Assembly (NCBI RefSeq): GCF_000205025.1
Contig: NZ_GL883691.1
Coordinates: 1 to 64,000 of the forward strand
Length of the DNA stretch: 64,000 bases
Direction of reading: 5' to 3'
Origin: Parasutterella excrementihominis YIT 11859
Lineage (GTDB): Bacteria > Pseudomonadota > Gammaproteobacteria > Burkholderiales > Burkholderiaceae_F
Part shown: positions 23,860 to 33,186 of the stretch, in pieces
Layout of the letters: the number at the start of each line of letters is the position of its first letter
Numbering within the stretch: the stretch's first letter is position 1
Program-made: the position numbers and the translations under genes
Notes under the pieces: model-generated
Seen by the model: the letters and a program-made list of their open reading frames with translations, nothing else
What the model was told of the DNA's origin: nothing
Databases searched by the model: none

Positions 23860-24688
23860 TGGAAGAAGGCGCCTTCTTTAGAAAAACATTCTGGTAACTA
23901 CCTGGCGTTAATCCTGTTAGCCGGTTAAATACGTTTGAGAAATGCGCTTGATCTGCAAAGCCGCTTTTTAGTGCCGCGCGTGATGGAGGTATGCCTTGTT
24001 TAAGAAAGGTTTGCGCTTCTTTGACCCGAATGCTCATGAGGTAGCTATGAGGCGTAAGACCTAACTGCTTGCTGAAAGAGCGGATTAAGGAGGACTTGCT
24101 GACAGAGACTCTTTGGCAAATGTCATCTAAGGTTATTGTCTCTGAAGCGTGTGACTCAAGGTATTCGCAAGCCTCCTTAATTTGAGAGGATCTGAGAGGC
24201 CGCGATTGCAAGGAGGTGTGGGCATACTTTCCGAATAACCTTGAGAAGAGGACATAGAACAACTCTTCTTTCCTGAGTTCATCGGAACGCTGCATGATGA
24301 GCCTGTGCAGTTCCAAGAAAGCATTGCCGGCGGATTCGTCAGAAAAAACCGTTGGTTTGAATTGCGGAAGACAACTCTCACCGGTTAGTTCCATTGAAAT
24401 TTCTTCCATTCGCTTCTTAAGAATATTGAATCCCAGGTAATGCAGGAACGGTGCTCGAGACGTCGAGACACATTCATGGTTGTCACGAGGATTGAAAATT
24501 AAGAGATTGCCAGGAAAGACTTGAAGGTTAAGCCCGTTGCAAAGGAGCTCCCGCTCACCGGAAACTACGAAACCCAAGACGTAGTAGTCGTGGAAGTGCC
24601 TAGGGAAAGGCTGAGCATAGCCCTGGAGGCAGAATGCTTCCAACCCGAGCACTTCGTCATGTCTGATGGTTCGTGAGAAGGTTTCCAT
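23846..24688 (-). CDS. AraC family transcriptional regulator
   Basis: 280 aa. The N-terminal cupin-like sensor is seen at FPRHFHDYYVLGFVVSGERE and NLLIFNPRDNHEC; the C-terminus has two helix-turn-helix motifs (ITLDDICQRVSVSKSSLIRS and the signature ending in AHFSNVFNRLTGLTPGSYQ). This is the layout of AraC proteins that activate a linked exporter. It is the first gene of a two-gene operon with the EamA transporter, divergent from the C45-type gene at 24853. The 164-base gap must hold both promoters. Confidence 0.85.
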   Translation of the reverse strand: METFSRTIRHDEVLGLEAFCLQGYAQPFPRHFHDYYVLGFVVSGERELLCNGLNLQVFPGNLLIFNPRDNHECVSTSRAPFLHYLGFNILKKRMEEISMELTGESCLPQFKPTVFSDESAGNAFLELHRLIMQRSDELRKEELFYVLFSRLFGKYAHTSLQSRPLRSSQIKEACEYLESHASETITLDDICQRVSVSKSSLIRSFSKQLGLTPHSYLMSIRVKEAQTFLKQGIPPSRAALKSGFADQAHFSNVFNRLTGLTPGSYQNVFLKKAPSSNDSD

Positions 24689-24852
24689 ATAGTGGTTCTT
24701 TTGTTTTTTCTAACTATCTCAAAAACGGTGGCGGTAGGCTTGTAAAAAATTGCCATTTTTTAGGCGACAAGAAATCGTATCTTCTAAAACGAATGGAGAA
24801 TGTTTTCAGAACATAATGTTTTGTATTCGAACGAAGAAAATTTTAGGGTGAA

Positions 24853-26028
24853 GTGATGCTTAGACGCCAGTTAATTCTTGGAATCTCTTCCGGTTTACTT
24901 GTCAGCCAAGGGGTTCGGGCGAAAACCGTTTCTGATTTGGTCGTTCCTAAAGAAAGAAAACTTCAGTTAAATGCAAAGCCTTATTATCAACTGATAGAAA
25001 TTAAGGGTACAGCCTTTGAACGCGGAAAACGCTACGGATCATCGGCCTCCGGAGCGATTAAGAGAAATATTGACTTTTATTCCTCCGCGTTCGAAAAATC
25101 CGCGAATATTGATTGGCCGAAGGCACAGAAACTCGCCATGAAGTTTCTTCCTGTGATTGAGAAGTATTGCCCTTCATATGTTGAGGAAATGAAAGGCATT
25201 GCAGAGGGAGCGGGAAGAAGCTTTGAAGACATCCTGACTTTGAATTGCAGAAGCGAGGTGCTTTTTGCCAAGGCAGATGCTTGTTCCTGCATTATTATTC
25301 CGGAAGGACGAGGCAAGAACGGTCATGTCTTTATGGGACAAACTTGGGATTGGATGGCAAGTGCCAGACAAAATTCTGTGGTTCTTAAGGTCCATCAAGA
25401 AGGTGAGCCTAGCATTCTCATGATTTGTGAGGCAGGCATGGTCGGAGGAAAGGGACTGAATTCGGAAGGTATTTCTATTTGCCTTAATGCAACTTCGGTC
25501 GGAAAAGGGAAAATCGGCGTTCCGCTTCACCTAATGATGAGGAAAGTTCTGGATTCCAGTCTGGCAACAGAAGCAATTAAAGCGGTTTCTATGCTTCCGA
25601 GAGCCGGTTCCGGTGCTTTTAATATCGCGACTCGCAGCGGATTTGAGATGGTAATTGAATTCTCTCCTGATCAATTTGATGTCATCATGAGTCAGGGGGA
25701 ACCTTTAATCCATACGAATCATTATCTTTCTCCTCTCATCGCACCTCAGGATAAAGCCAAAAGTTTTATTCCTTCGACGTTTACACGCTACAACACCATG
25801 GAAAAATGGTTAAAGAAACACGGCGGAAGGATCGGAGAGAAGGAGATATTCAAACTTTTAAGCAATCACGACAACTATCCGGAGTCGATTTGTTATCACG
25901 AAGATCCTCGAATCAGCGGAGAACGTTATTGTTCTGTTTATGCCATGGTGATGGACGTGACGGCCGGAAAACTTTGGGTAACTGACGGATATCCTTGTGA
26001 AGGAAAGGTTTCGGAGTATCGACTGTAA
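24853..26028 (+). CDS. C45-type autoproteolytic acyltransferase/hydrolase, exported
   Basis: 391 aa. An N-terminal signal (LRRQLILGISSGLLVSQGVRA) suggests export, possibly by Tat. The Ntn-hydrolase fold of the acyl-CoA:6-APA acyltransferase/C45 family is indicated by GTAFERGKRYG near residue 55, the helical EEMKGIAEGAG and FEDILTLN, and the cysteine in ADACSC (C144), expected to become the N-terminal nucleophile after self-cleavage. GQTWDWM and EAGMVGGKGLNSEGI follow as usual. Relatives act on acyl-amides such as penicillins, bile-acid-type or N-acyl amino acid conjugates; substrate here unknown. Periplasmic location near a beta-lactamase is notable but may be chance. The usual G-C cleavage pair is A-C here. 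Confidence 0.7.
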   Translation: MMLRRQLILGISSGLLVSQGVRAKTVSDLVVPKERKLQLNAKPYYQLIEIKGTAFERGKRYGSSASGAIKRNIDFYSSAFEKSANIDWPKAQKLAMKFLPVIEKYCPSYVEEMKGIAEGAGRSFEDILTLNCRSEVLFAKADACSCIIIPEGRGKNGHVFMGQTWDWMASARQNSVVLKVHQEGEPSILMICEAGMVGGKGLNSEGISICLNATSVGKGKIGVPLHLMMRKVLDSSLATEAIKAVSMLPRAGSGAFNIATRSGFEMVIEFSPDQFDVIMSQGEPLIHTNHYLSPLIAPQDKAKSFIPSTFTRYNTMEKWLKKHGGRIGEKEIFKLLSNHDNYPESICYHEDPRISGERYCSVYAMVMDVTAGKLWVTDGYPCEGKVSEYRL

Positions 26029-26056
26029 CGCCTTTAAAAAATAATTGAGATTGAAA

Positions 26057-26081
26057 GGCAGTTGCGGTTAAGGCAACTGCC
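26057..26081. terminator. stem-loop after the C45-type gene
   Basis: Perfect 9-bp stem GGCAGTTGC (26057-26065) with GCAACTGCC (26073-26081) and a 7-base loop, 29 bases after the stop codon. No T-run follows, so termination would be weak. Confidence 0.45.
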
Positions 26082-26131
26082 CAAAAGAAGGCGCTATTAA
26101 ATGAACTTTTCCTCAACGAGCCATAGACTTC

Positions 26132-26145
26132 TTAAAACGTTTTAA
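26132..26145. promoter_or_regulatory. 14-bp palindrome before the cupin gene
   Basis: Perfect palindrome TTAAAACGTTTTAA ending 17 bases before the cupin start codon, immediately upstream of AAGGAG. It may be an operator. Confidence 0.35.
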
Positions 26146-26162
26146 AACATAAGGAGTTAAAA

Positions 26163-26501
26163 ATGGCTTATTTAAAAAATATTGCTTCTTCTGAAGTTCT
26201 GAAATTAGCAGACCAAGTTCAATATGCAGCCGGACAAGTGGTAAGCAAGACTTTGGTTCAAAACAAAGGTGTTGGCATCACGTTATTTGCTTTCGCAAAA
26301 GGTGAGGGCATTAGTGAACACGAAAGCACCGGCGATGCATTTGTTACCTGCTTGGATGGTAAAGGCAAGATCATGATTGACGGTAAGCCTTATTTCTTAG
26401 AAAAAGGCGAGAGCATTGTCATGCCGGCTAATCATCCGCACGCCGTTTACGGTGAAGAAGATTTCAAGATGATGCTGGTGGTAGTTTTTCCGTCACTGTA
26501 A
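26163..26501 (+). CDS. small cupin-domain protein
   Basis: 112 aa single-domain cupin_2 protein. Motif 1 is GISEHESTGDAFVTCLDGKG and motif 2 is LEKGESIVMPANHPHAV, with histidines H47-like and HPHA positioned to bind a metal. Cytoplasmic; such proteins bind small ligands or act as simple metal-dependent enzymes. The ATG has AAGGAG seven bases upstream. It follows the C45-type gene by 134 bases with a hairpin and a palindrome between, so it probably has its own promoter. Confidence 0.8.
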   Translation: MAYLKNIASSEVLKLADQVQYAAGQVVSKTLVQNKGVGITLFAFAKGEGISEHESTGDAFVTCLDGKGKIMIDGKPYFLEKGESIVMPANHPHAVYGEEDFKMMLVVVFPSL

Positions 26502-27246
26502 GGGATCGGAAGAAGCCGGATCCTCCCAGTTATACCGCAATTTTCTCTGGCTTTTTCAAAACACGAGGGCAGGTTCTTCGAATTTCCGTTGAGAAGAAGG
26601 GTGATTTTTTCTGTGGTAAACCAAGTTTCCAGTTTAGGAGGTGTCAGGTGGGGAATATTTAGTTTGTGTTTCCAATTCGAGTACACGAATAGAAGTGTGC
26701 AAACTCTTTAAGAGATATTCAAGGGGGAGCTTCAATGTCATGAATCATATGTTTTTATTCTCTAGTTTGTAAAGAGGATCGCTTGAGCTGGCTTTTAACC
26801 TAAGTTAATTTCGTTTTTTCTTTGCGTTGCCTATTGGTTTAGTTTCTTTTGATACGACTACGGTAGGTACAGATAGAGTTAACACATCCAACATCTCATT
26901 CCCAATTTTGAAGGAATCTAGCTAGAAATTATCGGGTGGTTGTCCTTTACCCATGTTGAATTTTTTACAAAATGAGCGCGAGTTTGGTAATTGTTCCATC
27001 TATTAGTGGGTAATTGATCCCAAATAATAGTAATTAATTCTTTCCTGTATAAATGATTACTCGTAATATAAGTAAGAGCAATAGAATTATTGTCAATAAA
27101 TCAAATAGATAAAACTACCTACAAAATCACATTTTCAAGAATCGGGTACAAATTAGGACGATTAGTTGTAAGATAGGTTCTTTATTACTAAAAGCGTGAT
27201 TTTTTCCTTGAGGGAAAGAAGTCAATGCAAAATAGGAGCCCGAGGA
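26502..27246. other. long AT-rich region before the autotransporter
   Basis: About 745 bases without a supported gene. A GGATC-containing inverted repeat follows the cupin stop (about 26503-26524). The second half is strongly A+T rich, as is typical upstream of surface-protein genes. No clear promoter could be singled out. Confidence 0.5.
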
Positions 27247-27453
27247 ATGAACAAAATATATGCTCAATCGCATGGAACGTTTCATGCCTATCAAAAAAAA
27301 CATGGAGGTAAGTTTACATTAACGATTTTGGCCGCTGCTTTGTTGGTTACTTTTCATACAACAACAATAGCTTCGACAACTTTAGCATCTTCTACTACCC
27401 CCCCTGCCTGGTCAATCTACGGTAACGTTGACATATTCTGCGACTGGGGCTAA
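27247..27453 (+). CDS. autotransporter signal sequence, out of frame with the passenger
   Basis: Starts at ATG 27247 with AGGAG eight bases upstream. The product begins MNKIYAQSHGTFHAYQKKH, an extended-signal-peptide-like n-region, then a hydrophobic core (LTILAAALLVTF) and a small-residue stretch (TTLASSTTPP). It stops at 27453 after reading out of frame. The frame changes at a run of seven C (27398-27404): removing one C, or adding two, joins the signal directly to the 1467-codon frame downstream, giving TTPP followed by LPGQSTVTLTYSATGAKVVY. It is therefore the true N-terminus of the next gene, presently switched off or mis-sequenced. Confidence 0.7.
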   Translation: MNKIYAQSHGTFHAYQKKHGGKFTLTILAAALLVTFHTTTIASTTLASSTTPPAWSIYGNVDIFCDWG

Positions 27454-30400
27454 AGTTGTCTACGATTCTTCCATGAAGAATCCCACGAGGTCAGGAAGCC
27501 CTTATTTGTTTCTGACAGAGGAGACTTCAAAAGATGCGGTTCTTTCAGTTGTAGTAAATGGGAAAAATCTTTCTTATAATCAGGCGCCTTACCAATTCTA
27601 TATAATTGGGGGTTTTAGATCGGTTTATTTAGATAATAACGAAGGTACTGATCCGCCTCCTTCGGTCAATAACAAATTCTACCTTAATGATGGGATAGTC
27701 TCCCTCCAAGGCTCTAACGGCCAAGATTTTAATTATTCTACCTATTGCAGCGGAGCTACAGTTGATCTTACATTTACTAAGGATTCGAGCTTTTACTCTG
27801 TCATTTATGGGAGCAGAAACGATATCTCAGACTTTAATAAACCCCTCGCAACGAGAGTTGAGAATGTCGGAGATAGTAATTCAAACACAGTTAAAATTGA
27901 CCTACGTGAAGAAGGAGCTTTGTGGCGCGGAACTCTGATAATGGGAGGAAGGTCTGCGCAAGCTGAAGGTTTGTCTCTGAATAATCAAAAGGGATATAGT
28001 ACAAATTTTAATAAAGTTGAAGTTAAAGGAAGAAACAGCGACAAAGATCATTCAGTGAATCTACAGTTCAAAGCTGGTGGTTTGTGGGGAGCTGAAGGTT
28101 GGGAAGCGAGTAATAACCTAGTTCTTTTGGATAGTGTTGTAATTCAATCTCAGAGTAATAAAACAAGAAAACTTGGCATTGTGGGCGGGAGAGGTTTCTT
28201 TGATTACCGGATTTACGATACCAAAGGGAAAGACGATCCAGACTCTATAAATAATACTATCGCTAATGGCAATGTTGTATTAATCAAAAATACCATAATT
28301 TCGGATCCCAATTCTCTCACTGGAGCATCAGGTTCTGTGGAGGGAATGTCAGTATTTGGTGGTTATTCTTACGGAAAAGCTGCAAACAATATTGTTTCGG
28401 CGTCAAATTCTAAGATAAATGGAAACGTCATTGGGGGATTGGAGATGCAAGGCGTCTACTCTCTTCAAAAAGGTGACAAACCAAGAGACTTGCATGCGAA
28501 TTTGGTTTCTCTTCACAATGTAGTTTTAACAGACGGAGCGATTTACGGGACCTCTACGGCTGTTTCAGATTTAAAAAAAGGTACTTCCGACAGGGTGGAT
28601 GAAGAAAAAATTCAGGCGGTTAACCGCAGAAGAGGAATTGCCTACCTTGCGGGTGCCGTGGAGGCCGATTCTGCTTATGTAAGGTATCTCCATTTTGGGC
28701 AATATTACGATGAATCTTATCTTGAAAGAAACTTTAAAAATGAGCTGGATTTAAGCGCAGATTATCAGCATGAAAACAACGCTTTTAATTCCCTAAAAAC
28801 TCCTGTGATAAACAAAACTGGCCTCATATATACATCTCAAGACAGTTCGTCTTCAGAAAGTATGAAGCTTGGTCAACTTGTTGGCGGTAGTTATTTGCTT
28901 AACCGAAAGGGGTTTCACTCAAGTTTGGCTTCTTCGGACAAGAATAGCCAAAGTGACTTTACAAATGGAATGCACAACTTTTGGGTTGCCGCCTATACAG
29001 TCCTAAGTGATAAAGTGAATGCCAACGGGCGGTTTATTCAATACAGTCCAGACGAGACAAAATTATTTACTGACAAGGCAGTTAATCATTATTACGGAGC
29101 GAATGGAGAGGAGCATTTGTCTCTCTTGGTTCATGATAATGGGTTGGTTTTTGATAGATCTGCGGATTCTAAGACTTGGACAGATGCTTTTAGAGATGAA
29201 TATAGAGGGTTAGTCTTATACCTTGCTGTGAACGACGGCACTGACGGTAAGAATCAAATTCAGGCGGTAAATATTAGCCGCCCAGCCATTCAAATTTACC
29301 GCCACGAAAATCAGCAGGATACATTTGCCTATGGAAATACACAGATTTTTGTTGGAAAAGTAGGGGATGAAAAATATTCAACAAAAACCCCTATGGGGTC
29401 GTTAACCCAACCGAGCGATAACTTTGAAGATTTCTTTTTTACAATCAATGGGTTTGACATAGAACAAAATGGAAAAAATGTCGCAAAAGCAACTTATGGT
29501 TTTTATAAATATTTACATGTAGACGGAAAATTTAATCCTAATGCTGAGGTTAAGGTCACACATAATGTTGAGAACGGCACGGATTTGTTTGGCAATGAGA
29601 TAAAAAATTGGGAGAGTACGGTAAAAGGTCAAACAACTACCCAGCTTGGTGATGCTGGTGGTGTTGGTATCAAGTATTGGTTGAAATCTCTTGAAGTACT
29701 TCCTGGCGCTCAACTAATTCTCTATGGAAAAACAAATGAGACTGATGTTAAGGACGAAAATTTCACATTGTCAGCAGAATTGACAGGTTCTGGTGGAATT
29801 GTGATCCCTGAGGGTAACACGGTTATCATCGGAGACGCATTGAACCGTTATACTCATGGTGTAAATAGTTTTTCTGGCGAAACTACAATTGAGTCCAATG
29901 GAGTATTAATTCAAAAGGTAGACGGCTCGCTCGGAAATGCTGTCGAAGATCCTTTTTCCCAAAAGGTCGAAGAGGCTAAACGCGGTCGGTACACCTCGTC
30001 TTTAAATCTACAAGGTATTTATCAACTTACTGCCAGTCAAAGCGTTGGAAGATTTAATAGTTTTGAAGGGTCTGTGTTGGAGTTGACAAAAGTTGATTCT
30101 GTCTCGGGATCTTTGTCGGTTAGGAACGGTGCGGTAGTTAGAGGCAACATCAGGGGTGACAAACAGTCTCGGATAAAAATTTTAGGTTATACAGCAGATA
30201 TTTACACTGCCAATCCAGAATATTATGGCGAATTTGTCTTGGATTCTGCTATAGGTAGGTTGGAAGAACAGAACTCCTTACAAAACGCTCTTGCGATTGT
30301 TTCTAAAAATTCCTCTCTGTACTTTAACAGTGCCTCAGCATCTTTTTCGAGAGACGTCGATCCTCGAAGTGTGGCCAACATCAGGGCTCTTCAAAATGCA

Positions 30401-31831
30401 GGTGATGTTTTCCTTTCTGGAAGTGAAGATAAAGTATCTAATTTGAACCACGTCAAAGTGGCAGAAAATTATGTTGGCGAATCAGGATCCGTTCTTCACT
30501 ATAGAGGTCTGGTCCAAGGATCCAACAATTCTTTTGTAGACGTTATTCACTCTGAAACTGCCTCCGGTACTTCTAAGGTCTCCTTCGGAGATGACCATAG
30601 CAAGATCCCAGTTAGCGGAATCTTCAAAGAAGCCCGTGGTGAAAAAACTCTGAAGAGCGAAGGTATTCCAATCTTCGTTATTGCTGATAAGGGACTTGAA
30701 GGAAATCAACTTCGGCTTGAGATGCAGCCATTTGGTGTCGTTGCCAAAGACAATGAGGCCTATAAATGGATTTATAGTCTTGGTTACAACGATGAAGAGC
30801 AACAAAGAACTTGGGTGCTCTATAACTCGGATGACAAAGATTACTATGAACCTTTAGTACCTCCGAAGGAAGAAGAAAATCTAGTCCTCAGACCGGAAGC
30901 TGGTGCTTACGTAGGAGCATCTCAATCTTGGGCCAAGATGCACATGAGACTGCACGACCGCTTTGGTCAGGCATACTACATCGACCCATTTGACGGTGAA
31001 GAAAAGCCTGCAGCAGCTTGGGTCCGTCAGGTTGGTTCTCACTCTCACTTCCGCATGGCGGGTGGACAGAGTAAGACTCATTCCAATACTGCCGTTACTC
31101 AGATCGGCGGAGATTTGCTGAGAAACGAATTTAACGAAGATTGGAAGTATATTGGCGGTGTCTTTGCCGGTGGTCTCTACAACCGCTCTGACAGCCGTTC
31201 TTGGGATAGCGCAAAATCCCGCTCAGATGGTTACTCCTTGGGTATCTACGGAACGCTGTACACAGGCAATAGCCCTGATGACGGTTTCTATGTTGATAGT
31301 TGGCTTCTCTTCGGTCGTTATGACAACAAGATTTGGTCAGATGAAATTTCTCCGTTCAAATTCAAATCACACGGCTGGGTTTGGTCGGTTGAAACCGGTT
31401 ACACCATTCCTATCGGAGAAAGCGGAACGAAGGATTACAACAAGCTGATTTGGACATTCCAGCCGGAAGCCCAATTAGTATGGGACGGCGTTAAGGCCAA
31501 TTCCGCTAATGACTCCTTCGGGACGAAATATCGCCAGTTAGGCACTGATAATGTCACGCTTCGAGTCGGCGCAAGACTTCATGCTAACTATATGAATAAG
31601 GGCCTCGGATTCATTGAAGGCAACTGGATTCATAACAGCAAGAAGGCCGGCGTTCAAATGGGCACTGACAAGGTCTATATGGACGGCGGGAGAAACCTCG
31701 GGGAATTCCGTATGGGCTTAGAAGGTCACTTAAGCCGCAACACGCTTGGCTGGGCAACTGTTGGAGTTCAGGCCGGTAAATCCGGATACCACAACGAAAC
31801 CGCTCAGATCGGCATCAAGTACATGTTCTAA
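27428..31831 (+). CDS. autotransporter (type Va) passenger and beta-barrel, frameshifted from its signal
   Basis: 1467 codons. The TTG at 27428 is only the first start-like codon in this frame; the real start is ATG 27247 once the C7 run is corrected. Residues up to about 1130 form a passenger rich in Gly, Asn, Ser and Val, typical of a beta-helix. The C-terminal 12-strand autotransporter barrel starts near VLRPEAGAYVGASQSWAKMH and ends with IGIKYMF, the usual terminal aromatic residue for BAM assembly. The passenger DNA is visibly more A+T rich than the barrel DNA, suggesting passenger exchange. Function is probably adhesion; no protease or lipase motif was recognised. It is followed by a lipoprotein gene 88 bases downstream. 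Confidence 0.8.
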   Translation: MTYSATGAKVVYDSSMKNPTRSGSPYLFLTEETSKDAVLSVVVNGKNLSYNQAPYQFYIIGGFRSVYLDNNEGTDPPPSVNNKFYLNDGIVSLQGSNGQDFNYSTYCSGATVDLTFTKDSSFYSVIYGSRNDISDFNKPLATRVENVGDSNSNTVKIDLREEGALWRGTLIMGGRSAQAEGLSLNNQKGYSTNFNKVEVKGRNSDKDHSVNLQFKAGGLWGAEGWEASNNLVLLDSVVIQSQSNKTRKLGIVGGRGFFDYRIYDTKGKDDPDSINNTIANGNVVLIKNTIISDPNSLTGASGSVEGMSVFGGYSYGKAANNIVSASNSKINGNVIGGLEMQGVYSLQKGDKPRDLHANLVSLHNVVLTDGAIYGTSTAVSDLKKGTSDRVDEEKIQAVNRRRGIAYLAGAVEADSAYVRYLHFGQYYDESYLERNFKNELDLSADYQHENNAFNSLKTPVINKTGLIYTSQDSSSSESMKLGQLVGGSYLLNRKGFHSSLASSDKNSQSDFTNGMHNFWVAAYTVLSDKVNANGRFIQYSPDETKLFTDKAVNHYYGANGEEHLSLLVHDNGLVFDRSADSKTWTDAFRDEYRGLVLYLAVNDGTDGKNQIQAVNISRPAIQIYRHENQQDTFAYGNTQIFVGKVGDEKYSTKTPMGSLTQPSDNFEDFFFTINGFDIEQNGKNVAKATYGFYKYLHVDGKFNPNAEVKVTHNVENGTDLFGNEIKNWESTVKGQTTTQLGDAGGVGIKYWLKSLEVLPGAQLILYGKTNETDVKDENFTLSAELTGSGGIVIPEGNTVIIGDALNRYTHGVNSFSGETTIESNGVLIQKVDGSLGNAVEDPFSQKVEEAKRGRYTSSLNLQGIYQLTASQSVGRFNSFEGSVLELTKVDSVSGSLSVRNGAVVRGNIRGDKQSRIKILGYTADIYTANPEYYGEFVLDSAIGRLEEQNSLQNALAIVSKNSSLYFNSASASFSRDVDPRSVANIRALQNAGDVFLSGSEDKVSNLNHVKVAENYVGESGSVLHYRGLVQGSNNSFVDVIHSETASGTSKVSFGDDHSKIPVSGIFKEARGEKTLKSEGIPIFVIADKGLEGNQLRLEMQPFGVVAKDNEAYKWIYSLGYNDEEQQRTWVLYNSDDKDYYEPLVPPKEEENLVLRPEAGAYVGASQSWAKMHMRLHDRFGQAYYIDPFDGEEKPAAAWVRQVGSHSHFRMAGGQSKTHSNTAVTQIGGDLLRNEFNEDWKYIGGVFAGGLYNRSDSRSWDSAKSRSDGYSLGIYGTLYTGNSPDDGFYVDSWLLFGRYDNKIWSDEISPFKFKSHGWVWSVETGYTIPIGESGTKDYNKLIWTFQPEAQLVWDGVKANSANDSFGTKYRQLGTDNVTLRVGARLHANYMNKGLGFIEGNWIHNSKKAGVQMGTDKVYMDGGRNLGEFRMGLEGHLSRNTLGWATVGVQAGKSGYHNETAQIGIKYMF

Positions 31832-31919
31832 ACAAACGCTGAACGCATAGCTGATGGAACGGCGCGGAATAGATTCCGTGCCTCCCATCCCGACTCGTTT
31901 ACCTAACGGAATAAGCATC

Positions 31920-32606
31920 ATGAATACTAAAACTTCATTATTAGCCGCTTCGGTCTGCGCATTGAGTTTGGCTCTGAGCGGCTGCGCCTATGACCATAAA
32001 GACTATCCGAGAGAAAGCTGGTTTGTTCAGCCGACAACCGTGATAGAAGCCGATCAATTCAAGAAAGTAGAGGAACCGCTAAAGGTTTCGCTGGTTGTAA
32101 ATTATCTGTGGGAAGGTCGTCCTATTGTGACGGAACCGTTTGATAAACGTCCGGCTGACTGGCGCGAACACTACGGTCTCTGGCTCGCTTCAGAACGCTA
32201 TCTTGAACAGACAGGTCTCTTCAAGATCGTGAAGGAAGACGCGGAAGACAGACAAGGCGAAGTGGTAATTGATTTGACCCGCGCAATGGATCCGAAGACA
32301 AAGGCTGCGATTGAAGCCAAAAAGGCGGATCCTGACAATCATCCGGAAAAGATCGTCTATGAATACGACATGACGATGAAGATGGCAGTCAAATTAAAAG
32401 ATAAGCCTGAACTAGAAGTTTCTCCGAAGACAGATCATATGTTCATAGGCCATGAAGACTCCAAAGAAAAAGAAGTCGGCCAGGATCCGAAGCGTTTCAC
32501 GTTTTCGTATTTCAACAATATGGATTTCCACACAGAATTTGTCCGCCGTTTCTATAAGCAGATGGTCTTTGAAAGCGTGAAACAGTTGGAGAACAAACTG
32601 CCTTGA
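31920..32606 (+). CDS. outer- or inner-membrane lipoprotein of unknown function
   Basis: 228 aa from ATG 31920, which puts the lipobox LALSGC at the right distance (C22); the frame is open further upstream, but that part is not signal-like. The mature protein is soluble and charged, with an aromatic motif ESWFVQPTTVIEAD near the start, a central YEYDMTMKMAVKLKDKPELE strand pair and RFYKQMVFESVKQLENKL at the end. This resembles lipoproteins that assist surface structures, but I cannot name the family. The gene lies between two secretion systems, so a role in surface-protein assembly is possible. Confidence 0.7.
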   Translation: MNTKTSLLAASVCALSLALSGCAYDHKDYPRESWFVQPTTVIEADQFKKVEEPLKVSLVVNYLWEGRPIVTEPFDKRPADWREHYGLWLASERYLEQTGLFKIVKEDAEDRQGEVVIDLTRAMDPKTKAAIEAKKADPDNHPEKIVYEYDMTMKMAVKLKDKPELEVSPKTDHMFIGHEDSKEKEVGQDPKRFTFSYFNNMDFHTEFVRRFYKQMVFESVKQLENKLP

Positions 32607-32634
32607 TTTCTCAAGGCAGTTAGAAAAGTTTTAT
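32596..32634 (+). terminator. terminator overlapping the lipoprotein stop codon
   Basis: Perfect 11-bp stem AACTGCCTTGA (32596-32606) with TCAAGGCAGTT (32611-32621) and a 4-base loop, then AGAAAAGTTTTATTT. The stop codon TGA is part of the stem. Confidence 0.75.
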
Positions 32635-32698
32635 TTAATTTGTAGCATTTAGACCACTTCAAACTCGAAGCTGTCCCCTCGGTCGACTTCGTGGGTCG

Positions 32699-32733
32699 GA
32701 GCCTTGATAAGAAATCAAGGCTCAATTTTTTTT
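32699..32733 (+). terminator. second, strong intrinsic terminator
   Basis: Perfect 10-bp stem GAGCCTTGAT (32699-32708) with ATCAAGGCTC (32714-32723), loop AAGAA, followed after CAA... by eight T (32726-32733). It shares the CCTTGA core with the preceding hairpin, so the two are either a tandem terminator or the ends of a short RNA of about 100 bases. Confidence 0.8.
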
Positions 32734-33186
32734 CAAAATCTAAGTATTTGTTCTATTTGTTTGTTCCTCCAAACGTGAGTATACGTCTAGCATCTTCCTT
32801 AATCATTAAGGCTACGTGAATTCATTTTTTGTTGATAATTTGAACCGCATTGCTGAAGGAGGGTGGCTCGGACAAAAATTATCGCAATTTCAGACGACTC
32901 TCACGAAAAATATGAAAAGCCAAGCAAAACGCTTACTGAGAATTCTCCCTTGTCAAATGCAAATCATTTTGAAAGTTAAAAGTGAAGAAAGTTAAACACT
33001 CTTAATTTGTTAGTCGTAATTTTTATTAGAAATAACCCAAAAATAAGATCTGGGTGAACTTTTGTTTATTTTGAGATAATCTATCTTTCTCATTGAATAT
33101 AAATAAAAAACTCTCTTCGATTTACGAAAATTCAAGACTACCCCGTCTGTTAAAATCTTTCGATAAACATAAAGAATCCCAAGGAA
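32734..33186. other. AT-rich intergenic region before the two-partner secretion genes
   Basis: About 450 bases with no supported gene. It should hold the promoter of the secretion operon. AAGGAA directly precedes the TpsB start codon. Nothing else identifiable. Confidence 0.5.

Noticed and set aside
24853-26028. Antibiotic-biosynthesis penicillin acyltransferase
   Set aside because: Family resemblance is real, but no biosynthetic genes are near and related enzymes act on many amides, so a specific name is not supported.
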